Assembly: GCF_009765985.1 (NCBI RefSeq)
Contig: NZ_LMUM01000034.1
Coordinates: 407,508-471,507, forward strand
Length of the DNA: 64,000 nt
Reading direction: 5' to 3'
From: Acidobacterium sp. S8
GTDB lineage: Bacteria; Acidobacteriota; Terriglobia; Terriglobales; Acidobacteriaceae
A model generated the notes under the pieces. The model worked only from the letters and a program-made list of their open reading frames with translations, was not told the DNA's origin and searched no databases. The number at the start of each line of letters is the position of its first letter. The first letter of the stretch is position 1. The translations under genes and the position numbers were made by a program. Of the stretch, positions 17,725-26,010 are shown in pieces.

Positions 17725-18410
17725 AACGCCTCCTGCTGGCCGGTGATGGCTTCGAGTCTCGGCTTCAGTGATGCCAGCCCGCGATAGAGCCGCGACTTTA
17801 CCGTCGACAGGGGCGCAGCTGTTACGTGCGCAATTTCATCCAGTGAAAGCTCTTCCTGGAAGCGCAGCACCAGTACCTCGCGGTGCAGAGGATCTAGCGT
17901 CAAAAGCAGCTTTGCGACAATCTGCCCATTTTCGTATCCCTGGTAAAGCTCAAAGGGATTCGGACCGTTGCCCGGCACCTCGAAGGCGCGATCATCGTCG
18001 TTGTTCTCGCATAATTCTTCCAGGCTGATCATGGTGCGCTTGCGGCGCATATCGATCACCAGATTGCGGGCGATGGTGAAAAGCCAGGTATCGAAGCGGG
18101 CGTTGCCGTTATATTGCGCACCGCGCATCAGCACCCGCATCCAAGTTTCCTGGAAAAGGTCTTCAGCCATTTCGCGGTTGCCGGTCAGGTAGAGCAGATA
18201 CCGCAGCAGGCGATGCTGATACTGCACGATGAGCTCGTCCAGCAGGCCGGCGTCATGGCGCTTCAAACCTTCCGCAATCAGAACATTTTCCTGATGCGCC
18301 TGCCCTGTCAATGTAAGCGATGCGGTGCTCATCCTATGAGCAGAGACGGGACTTGCTTCGCCAAAGACTCTCGTCGAGAGAAAATTCTGCACTTTTTCTA
18401 TGGGACTCAT
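17721..18410 (-). CDS. ECF-type RNA polymerase sigma factor
   Basis: A sigma-70-family protein of about 229 residues. Region 2 reads LLRYLLYLTGNREMAEDLF through FDTWLFTIARNLVIDMRRK, and region 4 reads HREVLVLRFQEELSLDEIA then STVKSRLYRG. The open frame extends upstream into the oppositely oriented rlmB gene, so the true start must be internal. ATG at 18410 has AGGA about seven bases before it and is preferred over ATG at 18332. It heads an operon with a small membrane protein (4-bp overlap) and a zinc-ribbon membrane protein. Confidence 0.9.
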   Translation of the reverse strand: MSPIEKVQNFLSTRVFGEASPVSAHRMSTASLTLTGQAHQENVLIAEGLKRHDAGLLDELIVQYQHRLLRYLLYLTGNREMAEDLFQETWMRVLMRGAQYNGNARFDTWLFTIARNLVIDMRRKRTMISLEELCENNDDDRAFEVPGNGPNPFELYQGYENGQIVAKLLLTLDPLHREVLVLRFQEELSLDEIAHVTAAPLSTVKSRLYRGLASLKPRLEAITGQQEAL

Positions 18411-18524
18411 CGCAAAATCCTGGGAGCGGACAGAATGCCCCATGGCGCAATGGAAGGAGCGATCCGCTAACACTCCTATTATCCGGCAGATATCATCCCG
18501 GCAGCAAGCGATACACTGGATAGG

Positions 18525-19310
18525 ATGGAAGTTCTTTATGGCCTGCACTCGGTCGAAGAGGCCCTGCGCGCCGGAAACCGCCAGTTCGACCATGTCTGCG
18601 TCGCCCGTGAGCGCCATGATCAGCGCCTGCAACGCGTCATCGATCTCTGCCGCGAGACAGGCGTCCGCCTGCGCTTTGAGCCGCGCGAACATCTGACCAA
18701 GCTGGCGAAAACCCCGGGTCACCAGGGCGTCGTAGCCGTTGTGCGCGCCAAGTCCTTACTGGAGCTGGAAGACCTGCTCGACGGTCCCGAGCCTCGTCTG
18801 CTGCTGGCCTTGGATGGCGTCGAAGACCCCCAGAATCTTGGCGCGCTATTGCGCACCGCCGACGGGGCAGGAGCCGATGGCGTCATCCTCACGGAACGCC
18901 GCTCGGCGCCCATCAGCCCGGTCGCCATCAAAGCCTCCGCCGGAGCAGCGGAGCACGTGCCCATCGCCCGAGTAGTAAATCTCAGCCGTGCCCTAGAACA
19001 GCTCAAGGAGCGGAATCTATGGTGCGTTGGGCTCGACGAGCGCGGAACGATGTCTTACGACGAGTTCGATTTCACGTCTAATTGTGTATTGGTGCTGGGG
19101 CGCGAAGGCGCAGGCCTGCATGATCTGGTGCGAAAGCATTGTGACCACCTGCTCAGCATTCCCATGGCCGGCAAAGTGGCATCGCTGAACGTCTCGGTCG
19201 CCGGTGCCGTGGTTCTTTATGAAGCAGCAAGGCAAAGACGCGCCGCACACGATCAGCCCAAAGCGGCTGCCCCGGCCAAAAAGAAAGTGCAAAAAGGTTT
19301 AGGTTCATGA
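18525..19310 (+). CDS. rlmB: 23S rRNA (guanosine-2'-O-)-methyltransferase RlmB (SpoU family)
   Basis: A 261-residue SPOUT methyltransferase. The N-terminal substrate-binding domain begins VLYGLHSVEEALRAG, very close to the E. coli pattern (read here as MEVLYGLHSVEEAL). The knotted C-terminal domain has LDGVEDPQNLGALLRTA (motif 1), LGREGAGL (motif 2) and IPMAGKVASLNVSVA (motif 3), so the SAM site is intact. It methylates the ribose of G2251 in 23S rRNA in the characterised enzyme; a related TrmH-type tRNA target is less likely. The C-terminal tail is Lys/Ala-rich. Its stop overlaps the start of the next gene by 4 bp. Confidence 0.92.
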   Translation: MEVLYGLHSVEEALRAGNRQFDHVCVARERHDQRLQRVIDLCRETGVRLRFEPREHLTKLAKTPGHQGVVAVVRAKSLLELEDLLDGPEPRLLLALDGVEDPQNLGALLRTADGAGADGVILTERRSAPISPVAIKASAGAAEHVPIARVVNLSRALEQLKERNLWCVGLDERGTMSYDEFDFTSNCVLVLGREGAGLHDLVRKHCDHLLSIPMAGKVASLNVSVAGAVVLYEAARQRRAAHDQPKAAAPAKKKVQKGLGS

Positions 19311-21181
19311 CAGTAGTAAGGCCGCTTCTGGCGGCAGTTGTATGCAGTGTTGTAGCTTTCGCGCAGACCACCCCACAAACTCCCCAGCCACAGGAACAGC
19401 TGCCGCCCGCTCGCGGCAAAGTGCTCTTCTCCCGGTCCTCCAGCGATGCCCAGCAGGAAGCCAGCGCTAAACAGCCTCAGGCCTCCGCCGTGAATGTGAC
19501 GGACGAGGAACGTATAGCGCCAACCTTTACCGGCTACGATCTCGACGTACACCTGATGCTCAAAGACCAGACCCTGGCCGTGCGCGCTCAGGTCACCGTC
19601 CGCAACGATGGCGCGCAACCGCTCTCGCGCCTGCCTCTTCAGCTCTCGTCAACTCTGACCTTCGAGACCATCAGCTTTGAAGGCAAAAAGCTGCCCTTTA
19701 CGCAGCAGATCATCAACAGCGACGCCGACCACACCGGGCAGATGCAGGAAGCCGTGGTCACTCTGCCTCAGCCGCTGGCTCCTAAGGCTGAAACGACCAT
19801 TGCTATCGTCTACAGCGGGCAGATTCCACCGTCCACAAAACGTCTGGAGCAGATCGGTGCGCCGGCCGACATGGCCCAGCAATCCGACTGGGATCAGATA
19901 TCGGAGGACTTTACCGGCTTGCGCGGCTTCGGCGATGTGGTCTGGTACCCGGTCTCGTCCATGCCCTATGCCCTCGGTGATGGCGCCAAACTCTTCACGG
20001 AAATCGGCCGCCAGAAGCTGCGGCAACAGAATGCTCTGGTTTCGACGCGCGTCACCGCTGAATACACAGGAACAGCCCCAAATGCAGCGGTCATCGTTGG
20101 GCACAATATTTCCGTACCAGCGCCATCCGTCACGCCTACGGCATCCTTTCCCGGCATCGTCAAATTCTCCCTGCCCGCTACCCGCTTAGGGTTCGGGACA
20201 CTCAGTATTTTTCTCGCACCCCGCATCGCACATGATGCGAGCGGCCTCCATGTTCTCGCAGCCGATTACGACGAGCCAAATGTCCAGGGCTACCTCACCG
20301 CAGCCACCATGGTACAGCCGCTGATTGAGCAGTGGCTGGGCACCCGGCCAAAGCAGCCGCTTACTCTCTTCGATCTGCCAGACAGGCACGACGCCGCATT
20401 CGAGCAGGGAGCAATGACCGCAACCGGTTTTGAGGCGCGGGAGCCGCAGGAGCTTGCCGTCGCTCTTAGCCACAGCATGGCTCATGCCTGGTTCCAGTCA
20501 CCGCGAGAATGGCTGAATGAAGGCGTAGCCAACTTCATCGGCACGCTATGGATTGAGCAAACCAAGGGCCGCGACGCCGCACTCGAACACCTCGAAGCCA
20601 CGCGCGGAGCGCTCGCTGTAGGCGAGCCTGCCAGCCCGGGCGAGAGCAGCGGCCAGCCGCTCATCGCGGCTTCCGATGCTGTTTACTATCGCAGCAAGGC
20701 GACTTATATCTTCTGGATGCTCCGCGATCTCGCGGGCGACAAGCCGCTCTCTGCCGCGCTGCGCGCCTATGACCCGGCGCAGGATACCTCGCCGGACTAC
20801 TTCGAACATGTGCTCGAGCAGTCGAGCGGTAAAGACCTAAAATGGTTTTTCGACGACTGGGTCTATCACGATAAAGGCCTGCCCGATCTTTCTATCGCAG
20901 GCGTCTTTCCATCGGCTTCCGCGCAGAGCGGACAGTATCTCGTGGCCATCGACCTGGTAAACAATGGCTACGCCACCGCGGAAGTTCCTCTCACCGTTCG
21001 ATCCGGCCCGGCGACTCAACAAACCATACGCGTACAAATTCCTGCGCGTTCCAAGATCACGCATCGTATGCTGATCCAGGGTAAGCCGACCGAAGTTCTC
21101 CTCAATGACGGTGTCGTGCCCGAGGTGCAGGCCAGCGTGCACCAGCGCGACCTCAACATGATCGGCGGCGATAGCAACTAG
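19307..21181 (+). CDS. M1-like metallopeptidase homologue with altered HExxH motif
   Basis: A 624-residue exported protein: signal peptide to about residue 20, an N-terminal beta-domain resembling the M1 aminopeptidase N-domain (residues 70-310), a gluzincin-like domain and a C-terminal beta-domain. At the active site the expected HExxH reads HSMAH (389-393), so the catalytic Glu is replaced by Ser; the zinc-binding His pair and a WLNEG block with Glu405 are retained, but the spacing to that Glu is about seven residues short. The GxMEN position reads GAMTATG. It is therefore probably not an active aminopeptidase, though zinc may still bind. Its start overlaps rlmB by 4 bp. Confidence 0.82.
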   Translation: MTVVRPLLAAVVCSVVAFAQTTPQTPQPQEQLPPARGKVLFSRSSSDAQQEASAKQPQASAVNVTDEERIAPTFTGYDLDVHLMLKDQTLAVRAQVTVRNDGAQPLSRLPLQLSSTLTFETISFEGKKLPFTQQIINSDADHTGQMQEAVVTLPQPLAPKAETTIAIVYSGQIPPSTKRLEQIGAPADMAQQSDWDQISEDFTGLRGFGDVVWYPVSSMPYALGDGAKLFTEIGRQKLRQQNALVSTRVTAEYTGTAPNAAVIVGHNISVPAPSVTPTASFPGIVKFSLPATRLGFGTLSIFLAPRIAHDASGLHVLAADYDEPNVQGYLTAATMVQPLIEQWLGTRPKQPLTLFDLPDRHDAAFEQGAMTATGFEAREPQELAVALSHSMAHAWFQSPREWLNEGVANFIGTLWIEQTKGRDAALEHLEATRGALAVGEPASPGESSGQPLIAASDAVYYRSKATYIFWMLRDLAGDKPLSAALRAYDPAQDTSPDYFEHVLEQSSGKDLKWFFDDWVYHDKGLPDLSIAGVFPSASAQSGQYLVAIDLVNNGYATAEVPLTVRSGPATQQTIRVQIPARSKITHRMLIQGKPTEVLLNDGVVPEVQASVHQRDLNMIGGDSN

Positions 21182-21198
21182 AAAAATTTGGAGGCTGC

Positions 21199-22212
21199 GT
21201 GTCTCTTGCATCTTGCCTGAAACATGCCCGCAGGCTCATCTGCGGCATGCTTGCACTCTCGTCCTGCCTTGCGCAGACGCCGGCGCAGTATCGTTATTTC
21301 CGCGTAGGGAATGTCACCGATACAGTTACAAAAACACAGCCGGGCTTCGCGCTTATCGGAGGCGGCAAAGATCTCGATCCAGCTTTTCTCTGGCTCTGTC
21401 AGCACTCCGGCGGCGGTGACTTCCTCATACTGCGAGCGACCGGCACCGATGCCTACAATTCATACGTGCAACTGCTATGCCATGTGAATTCCGTAGCCAC
21501 GCTCGTGATTCCGAATAAAGCCGCAGCTAACGATCCATTCGTCGCAGAAACCATCAGCAAGGCCGAAGCCATTTTTATCTCCGGCGGCGATCAGGCCAAC
21601 TACATCAATTTCTGGCAGAACACACCGGTCCAAAAACTTCTTAACGATGCCATTCACAAGGGCGTGCCCGTCGGAGGCACCAGCGCTGGCCTCGCCGTAC
21701 AAAGCGAGTACATCTACTCAGCACAGAACGATCCGCACGACGGTCCGGATCTGACATCGAAGCTCGCCCTCGCTAATCCATTCCATCCGCAAATCGTGAT
21801 TGCGCATAATTTTCTCGACGATCCTGCGCTTAAAGGCACCATCACGGATACACATTTCGTTACCCGCGACCGTATGGGCCGTCTTCTGACATTTATGGCG
21901 CGCATTTCCGCAGACCACGGCAACTTGCCAGTGAAGGGAATCGGCATCGACGAGCAGACCGCAGTTTTAATGGAGCCGGATGGCCACGCCACCGTCGTCG
22001 GTCACGGAGCAGCTTATTTTTTTACTCTGTCGACGAAAGAAGCGGTTTTGAAGGAAGCGGTGCCGCTCACGGTGAAAAACATCACAGTGCAGAAAGCAAC
22101 GTCGGGCAGCAAATTTGATCTGAGTAATTGGACGGGTAACGCTGAGAAATATCAGTTGAGCGTGGATGCCGGAACGATTCATTCCACAAAGCCGGATGGA
22201 AAAATCTACTAG
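21199..22212 (+). CDS. cyanophycinase-like S51-family peptidase, secreted
   Basis: A 337-residue protein starting at GTG with GGAGG five bases upstream (21190-21194). A signal peptide runs to about residue 25. The core shows FALIGGGKDLD, AIFISGGDQANY and the nucleophile block VPVGGTSAGLAV, the signature of cyanophycinase and related S51 serine peptidases. Cyanophycinase degrades the Asp-Arg polymer cyanophycin; export here suggests an extracellular form. No cyanophycin synthetase gene is in the window. It follows the M1-like gene with a 17-bp gap, so the two are probably co-transcribed. The protein ends in about 70 residues of strand-rich sequence beyond the peptidase core. Confidence 0.88.
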   Translation: MSLASCLKHARRLICGMLALSSCLAQTPAQYRYFRVGNVTDTVTKTQPGFALIGGGKDLDPAFLWLCQHSGGGDFLILRATGTDAYNSYVQLLCHVNSVATLVIPNKAAANDPFVAETISKAEAIFISGGDQANYINFWQNTPVQKLLNDAIHKGVPVGGTSAGLAVQSEYIYSAQNDPHDGPDLTSKLALANPFHPQIVIAHNFLDDPALKGTITDTHFVTRDRMGRLLTFMARISADHGNLPVKGIGIDEQTAVLMEPDGHATVVGHGAAYFFTLSTKEAVLKEAVPLTVKNITVQKATSGSKFDLSNWTGNAEKYQLSVDAGTIHSTKPDGKIY

Positions 22213-22248
22213 GGAGCCGATCAAATCAATCCCCGTCGTTTCCGACGA

Positions 22249-22293
22249 AGAGAAGAACCTCAACTATGCAGAATGTCGTTGAGATTCTTCTCT
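22249..22293. terminator. bidirectional hairpin between convergent genes
   Basis: Arms AGAGAAGAACCTCAA (22249-22263) and TTGAGATTCTTCTCT (22279-22293) pair with one mismatch. TTCTTTG follows on the plus strand. It separates the S51 peptidase gene from the alcohol dehydrogenase gene. Confidence 0.7.
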
Positions 22294-22302
22294 TTCTTTG
22301 AC

Positions 22303-23355
22303 TTAATTCGAGTTTAGCGAAGCCAAATCGATGACGAACCGGTACCGCACATCGCTCTTCACCACGCGATCATAAGCCTCATTCACCTTCTGAATGGGAA
22401 TCAGCTCAATGTCGCTGGTGATGTTGTGCTCTCCACAGAAATCCAGCATCTCTTGCGTTTCGGGAATGCCGCCAATAGCAGAGCCTGCGAGGCTGCGGCG
22501 CCCAAGAATGAGCGAGAAAGAAGCAACCTCGTTCGGCTTGTCTGGAACTCCAACGACCACCATCGACCCATCCACTTTCAACAGGCTCAGGTATTGATTC
22601 CAGTCCATCTCGCTTGAAGAAACGGTGTTGATAATCAGATCGAAGCTGCGCGCAAGCTTCTCGAAGGTCTTCGGGTCAGAAGTGGCATAGAAGTGATCCG
22701 CGCCCAGTCGCTTTCCGTCGTCCTGCTTGCGCAGCGACTGGCTCAGTACAGTAACCTCCGCGCCCATCGCATGTGCCAACTTCACGCCCATGTGGCCCAG
22801 GCCGCCTAGTCCAACAATAGCGACCTTTTTTCCCGGTACCGCCTGCCAGTGCCGCAGTGGAGAATAGAGCGTAATGCCAGCGCAGAGCAGCGGCGCCGCA
22901 GCGTCCAAGGCCAGGTTTTCTGGGATGTGGAGAATGTAGTTCTCGTCCGCCACAATCTTGTCGGAATAGCCGCCCATCATCAGCTCGCCGTCCTTAGCTT
23001 TAGCGTTATAGGTCCATACCGCACCCTTGGCGCAATACTGTTCCAGTCCCTTCTGGCACTCTTCGCATGTGCGACAGGAATCGACAAAACAGCCAATACC
23101 GGCCTTATCGCCCACCTTGAACTTCGTCACCTTGCTGCCCACCGCCGTCACTATCCCTGCGATCTCGTGGCCTGGAACCATTGGGAAGATGGATCCGCCC
23201 CACTCATCGCGAACCTGGTGAATGTCGGAGTGGCAGATGCCGCAGAATTTGATATCGATGGCAACGTCGTAATCGCGCAGTTCGCGGCGCTCGAACGAAT
23301 AAGGGGTCAGCGGAGCCTTAGCGGCAGCAGCAGCAAAACCTTTTGCTTGTGACAT
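22303..23355 (-). CDS. zinc-dependent alcohol dehydrogenase (YahK/cinnamyl-ADH type)
   Basis: A 350-residue MDR-superfamily oxidoreductase. The catalytic zinc ligands are Cys41 in CGICHSD and His63-Glu64 in PGHEIAG; the structural zinc site is the four-Cys lobe CVDSC-style run [15 protein letters not shown], ending GLEQYC. The Rossmann motif is GLGGLGHMG. It reversibly reduces aldehydes with NADPH in related enzymes. GGAG precedes the ATG by about 11 bases. A 21-bp inverted repeat sits 26 bp upstream and is a likely operator. The gene is monocistronic and ends at a bidirectional hairpin. Confidence 0.92.
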   Translation of the reverse strand: MSQAKGFAAAAAKAPLTPYSFERRELRDYDVAIDIKFCGICHSDIHQVRDEWGGSIFPMVPGHEIAGIVTAVGSKVTKFKVGDKAGIGCFVDSCRTCEECQKGLEQYCAKGAVWTYNAKAKDGELMMGGYSDKIVADENYILHIPENLALDAAAPLLCAGITLYSPLRHWQAVPGKKVAIVGLGGLGHMGVKLAHAMGAEVTVLSQSLRKQDDGKRLGADHFYATSDPKTFEKLARSFDLIINTVSSSEMDWNQYLSLLKVDGSMVVVGVPDKPNEVASFSLILGRRSLAGSAIGGIPETQEMLDFCGEHNITSDIELIPIQKVNEAYDRVVKSDVRYRFVIDLASLNSN

Positions 23356-23380
23356 GGGGTATATCTCTCCAGGAAAATTG

Positions 23381-23401
23381 TTTCAAATGTACCATTTGAA
23401 A
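23381..23401. promoter_or_regulatory. 21-bp inverted-repeat operator upstream of the alcohol dehydrogenase gene
   Basis: Perfect arms TTTCAAATG (23381-23389) and CATTTGAAA (23393-23401) around TAC, centred about 36 bp before the start codon. Position and symmetry suit a dimeric repressor. No regulator gene is adjacent. Confidence 0.65.
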
Positions 23402-23574
23402 TGAGTGAACAGTTTTAGCAGTGGAAACAGCAGAAAAAGCGTGCAGATGCTACAAAATGGATGCTAGGCGCAGCCATAATGTAGCGGTTTTTACGCGAAA
23501 GTCCCGTTTTTGAGCGATGGGAAAACACAGCACCCGTGTCAGTCCCCAACAACGTAAGATCAGATGGCGACCGG

Positions 23575-24246
23575 CTATCCCTGAACAGAAACGCCGGAGA
23601 AGGATAGCAATGCAACGCCCCGCACGGGCTGCCCGAAGAAGCGTGCAGGCTCAAAGATGCTGAAGAGCAACTGGTTCTCGACCTGGGCGCGAGTGCGCGC
23701 GTCGCTGGGGCCGGAGACGATCTGATAGTCGTAAACGCGCCCCGATCCGTCAACATATGCCTCGACTACCACCGGGTTGCCGCGATCCCCGATCGAGTTA
23801 GGGGCAGCAGCCAGGTTCGCATAGAGGAAATGCGGGCTGGAAGCCTCGCCCAGCGGCTGATCGCCCGCTGATGCTGCTTCCGGTGCGCCTACCAGCAGTC
23901 CCACGGTCCCAATCAGCAGGATGGCGCTGGCGACGCCTGCTGACGCCTGCAGAAGAAACGGAGCAATCGAATTCTGCCAACGCATCTGCAAGCGTGCTAG
24001 ATTCTGCTTTGGAGAGCGCGTCTTTTCCTGCGAAATGGCGACACGCAGCCGCAGTGCCAGATCGGCCGGCGCTTTCGCCGGGCCCAGATCCGCCAGCATA
24101 TGCTGCGCGTTACGCCATTGTTCGAATTCCACCGAGCATTTCGAGCAGGAGTCCAGATGTGCAGCCACTTTCTGCATGGCTACGCCCGTCATGTCTCCGT
24201 CAAAGTACGCAGAAAACTGAGACCGAGTGCCGCTGCATTTACTCAT
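23575..24246 (-). CDS. zinc-finger anti-sigma factor with C-terminal TonB-like domain
   Basis: A 223-residue protein. The N-terminus carries a zf-HC2 anti-sigma domain with His30, Cys34 and Cys37 in AHLDSCSKC and a further Cys4. One transmembrane helix spans about residues 97-118. The periplasmic part ends in a segment with VVVEAYVDGSGRVYDYQIV and FEPARFFGQPVRG, which resembles the TonB C-terminal fold. The start overlaps the stop of the sigma-factor gene by 4 bp. It should hold that sigma factor at the membrane until a signal reaches the outer domain. Joining zf-HC2 to a TonB-like tail is unusual. Confidence 0.85.
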   Translation of the reverse strand: MSKCSGTRSQFSAYFDGDMTGVAMQKVAAHLDSCSKCSVEFEQWRNAQHMLADLGPAKAPADLALRLRVAISQEKTRSPKQNLARLQMRWQNSIAPFLLQASAGVASAILLIGTVGLLVGAPEAASAGDQPLGEASSPHFLYANLAAAPNSIGDRGNPVVVEAYVDGSGRVYDYQIVSGPSDARTRAQVENQLLFSIFEPARFFGQPVRGVALLSFSGVSVQG

Positions 24247-24953
24247 TGCGCCTCCTTTACCAGGCAGGCAACAGAAGATACCGGATTCCGAGCGCTGCTG
24301 GATGGTCGCTTGGCAGCAGCTTCGGCGAATGGGGCAAGGCGAGCCTTGATCTGGGCGCGTCCGCGCATCAGGCGTGACTTCACCGTGCCCAGGTTGATAT
24401 TCAGGATTTCGGCGATCTCATCGTAAGCCAACCCTTCGATATCGCGCAGGATCAGGACCATGCGGAAGGGCTCGGCAATCTCGCGCAACTCGGCCTCGAC
24501 GCGAGCGCGAATCTCTGCGTGAGCCGCCAGATCAAAGGGCGATTCGTTGTCGTCCACGAGAGTGTCTTTAATGAAGAGCGGATGGCCATCCGCCGAACGC
24601 CCCGTCTCTGCTTCGATGGTCACTTCCTTGCGGCAATGGCGCGACCACCAGCGGCGCTGATTCAGCGCTTCATGCAGAGCGATCCGGTACATCCAGGTGC
24701 GCAGACTCGATTCACCATGGAAGCCGGAGATGCCGCGAAAAACCTTAATAAAGACATCCTGAGTTACATCAGGAGCGTCGGTGGGGTTTTGAAGAGTGCG
24801 CGCAATCACGCTGTAAATCGGCTGATGATAGGTGGCGATCAGCCATGAAAACGCTTCCTCAGAGCCCGCTTTCAACTCCGCAATGATTTCGACCTCTTCG
24901 GGCCGAACCGAGATAACGCCTGCCAGATTTCCCACTACCGTTCCTGCTTGCAC
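24243..24953 (-). CDS. ECF sigma factor (RpoE/SigW-like)
   Basis: A 236-residue group IV sigma factor. Region 2 spans AFSWLIATYHQPIYSVIART to SSLRTWMYRIALHEALN, with the core-binding DAPDVTQDVFIKVFR; region 4 spans EPFRMVLILRDIEGLAY to LGTVKSRLMRGRAQIK. Translation probably starts at GTG 24953, with AGGAGG about ten bases upstream. About 20 extra residues precede region 2, and about 25 follow region 4. It is co-transcribed and translationally coupled with the anti-sigma gene (4-bp overlap). The 370-bp region upstream should hold its promoter, possibly autoregulated as is common for ECF factors. Confidence 0.94.
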   Translation of the reverse strand: MQAGTVVGNLAGVISVRPEEVEIIAELKAGSEEAFSWLIATYHQPIYSVIARTLQNPTDAPDVTQDVFIKVFRGISGFHGESSLRTWMYRIALHEALNQRRWWSRHCRKEVTIEAETGRSADGHPLFIKDTLVDDNESPFDLAAHAEIRARVEAELREIAEPFRMVLILRDIEGLAYDEIAEILNINLGTVKSRLMRGRAQIKARLAPFAEAAAKRPSSSARNPVSSVACLVKEAQ

Positions 24954-25323
24954 TTCGGGATATCCTCCTACAGTAACAAATTGGCTGGAAGTCTGGCATC
25001 TCCCAGTCCGGGGAATGAGCGCTCTAACCTCTGCGGCTCATAGAAAATTGCGATTAACACGTATGAACTGCGCCGCCGGCGACCGAGTGTCTCGCTCACT
25101 CTACCTGCTTTAGACACCGGCAAGAGAGGATTTGGTTCCCTGAAAATTAGAGAAGTTCCGTTCCAGAACTCATGAATCGACATCGTGGGCTTTGGGCTTG
25201 GGATGCCTTCCGGTAAATTCTTGAAAACAAGGGGTGGAGCCATCAATGTCTGATTCAATGATAGCTATACGTAAATATCTGATTCTATTTGGTTTGTTTC
25301 GATCTGCACCTTAGGGCCAAGCA
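24954..25323. other. 370-bp intergenic region upstream of the ECF sigma gene
   Basis: This should contain the sigma-factor promoter and the 3' untranslated part of the VOC gene. A 96-codon open frame on the minus strand crosses it but looks non-coding. I see no strong hairpin or repeat. Confidence 0.4.
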
Positions 25324-25769
25324 TTAACCATACTTGAGGGTGGTGCTCTGTCCGACTTCGATAAGATAACCGTCAGGATCGCGGATGTAGCAGCGCCACT
25401 CGCCGTACTTCTCCAAGGGCTCCGTGATGAACTCGGCTCCTCGACTTTTCCATAGTTCATAGCACGCTTGAATATCTGCAACGCGGAAATTCATAAAGCT
25501 GTTGATGTGATTCGGGTCGGGAACGCTGAGCGTTACCGTCGGCTTGTCCGGTGTCGGCCCACCCCCGACGTTCAAAATCATCCAGATATTCGCGAGCTGA
25601 AGGTACGCAGGCGCGTTGCCGTCACCCAGGCTCAGAATGTGAGCGCCGAAGACCGTTTCGTAGTAGCGAGCCGACCGCTCGATGTTCGCGACGGTGAGAA
25701 AATGCGCGATGCTGATCCCCTCCTGAGGGGCATCTCATAGCTCTTCTGCTCGATTTGCACGCTGTTCAT
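25324..25769 (-). pseudogene. VOC/glyoxalase-family protein with an apparent frameshift
   Basis: From 25581 the minus strand encodes MILNVGGG to TTLKYG, the C-terminal part of a VOC (glyoxalase/bleomycin-resistance) fold. The same frame continues upstream without a stop through ISIAHFLTVANIERSARYY, a typical VOC N-terminus, but contains no ATG or good GTG start. A strong ribosome-binding site (AAAAGGAG) and ATG at 25769 lie in another frame, reading MNSVQIEQKSYEMPL. Adding one C in the run ATGCCCC near 25730 would join them as MPPQEGISIAHFL. The whole gene would then be 149 codons including the stop. Either a real 1-bp deletion or a sequencing error explains this. Confidence 0.75.
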
Positions 25770-26010
25770 TGACAGCTCCTTTTCCGATACATTGCCCAGC
25801 GATGATGATTAAACACCCTAATCCGTCGTATGACATCCCAATTCCGCCGCCTCGCGACGACGTGAAACCGCGAACGTAGGCTAAGCCAAATTTGACTGTC
25901 CAATCTTGGGATAGCCCTCGGACACTTTAGTCGTTCGCGACAAGATGAAGTTGAATCGGTAGCCGAGAAACGCCCATCTCGGCAGCAATATCCGTCAGGG
26001 ATGAAGGTGT

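Noticed and set aside
18411-18722. N-terminal extension of the ECF sigma factor at 17721
   Set aside because: It overlaps the start of rlmB on the other strand and adds 104 residues unlike any sigma factor; ATG 18410 with AGGA upstream is the better start.
24968-25258. 96-codon frame on the minus strand upstream of the ECF sigma gene
   Set aside because: No ribosome-binding site, no domain, and it occupies the expected promoter region of the sigma gene.
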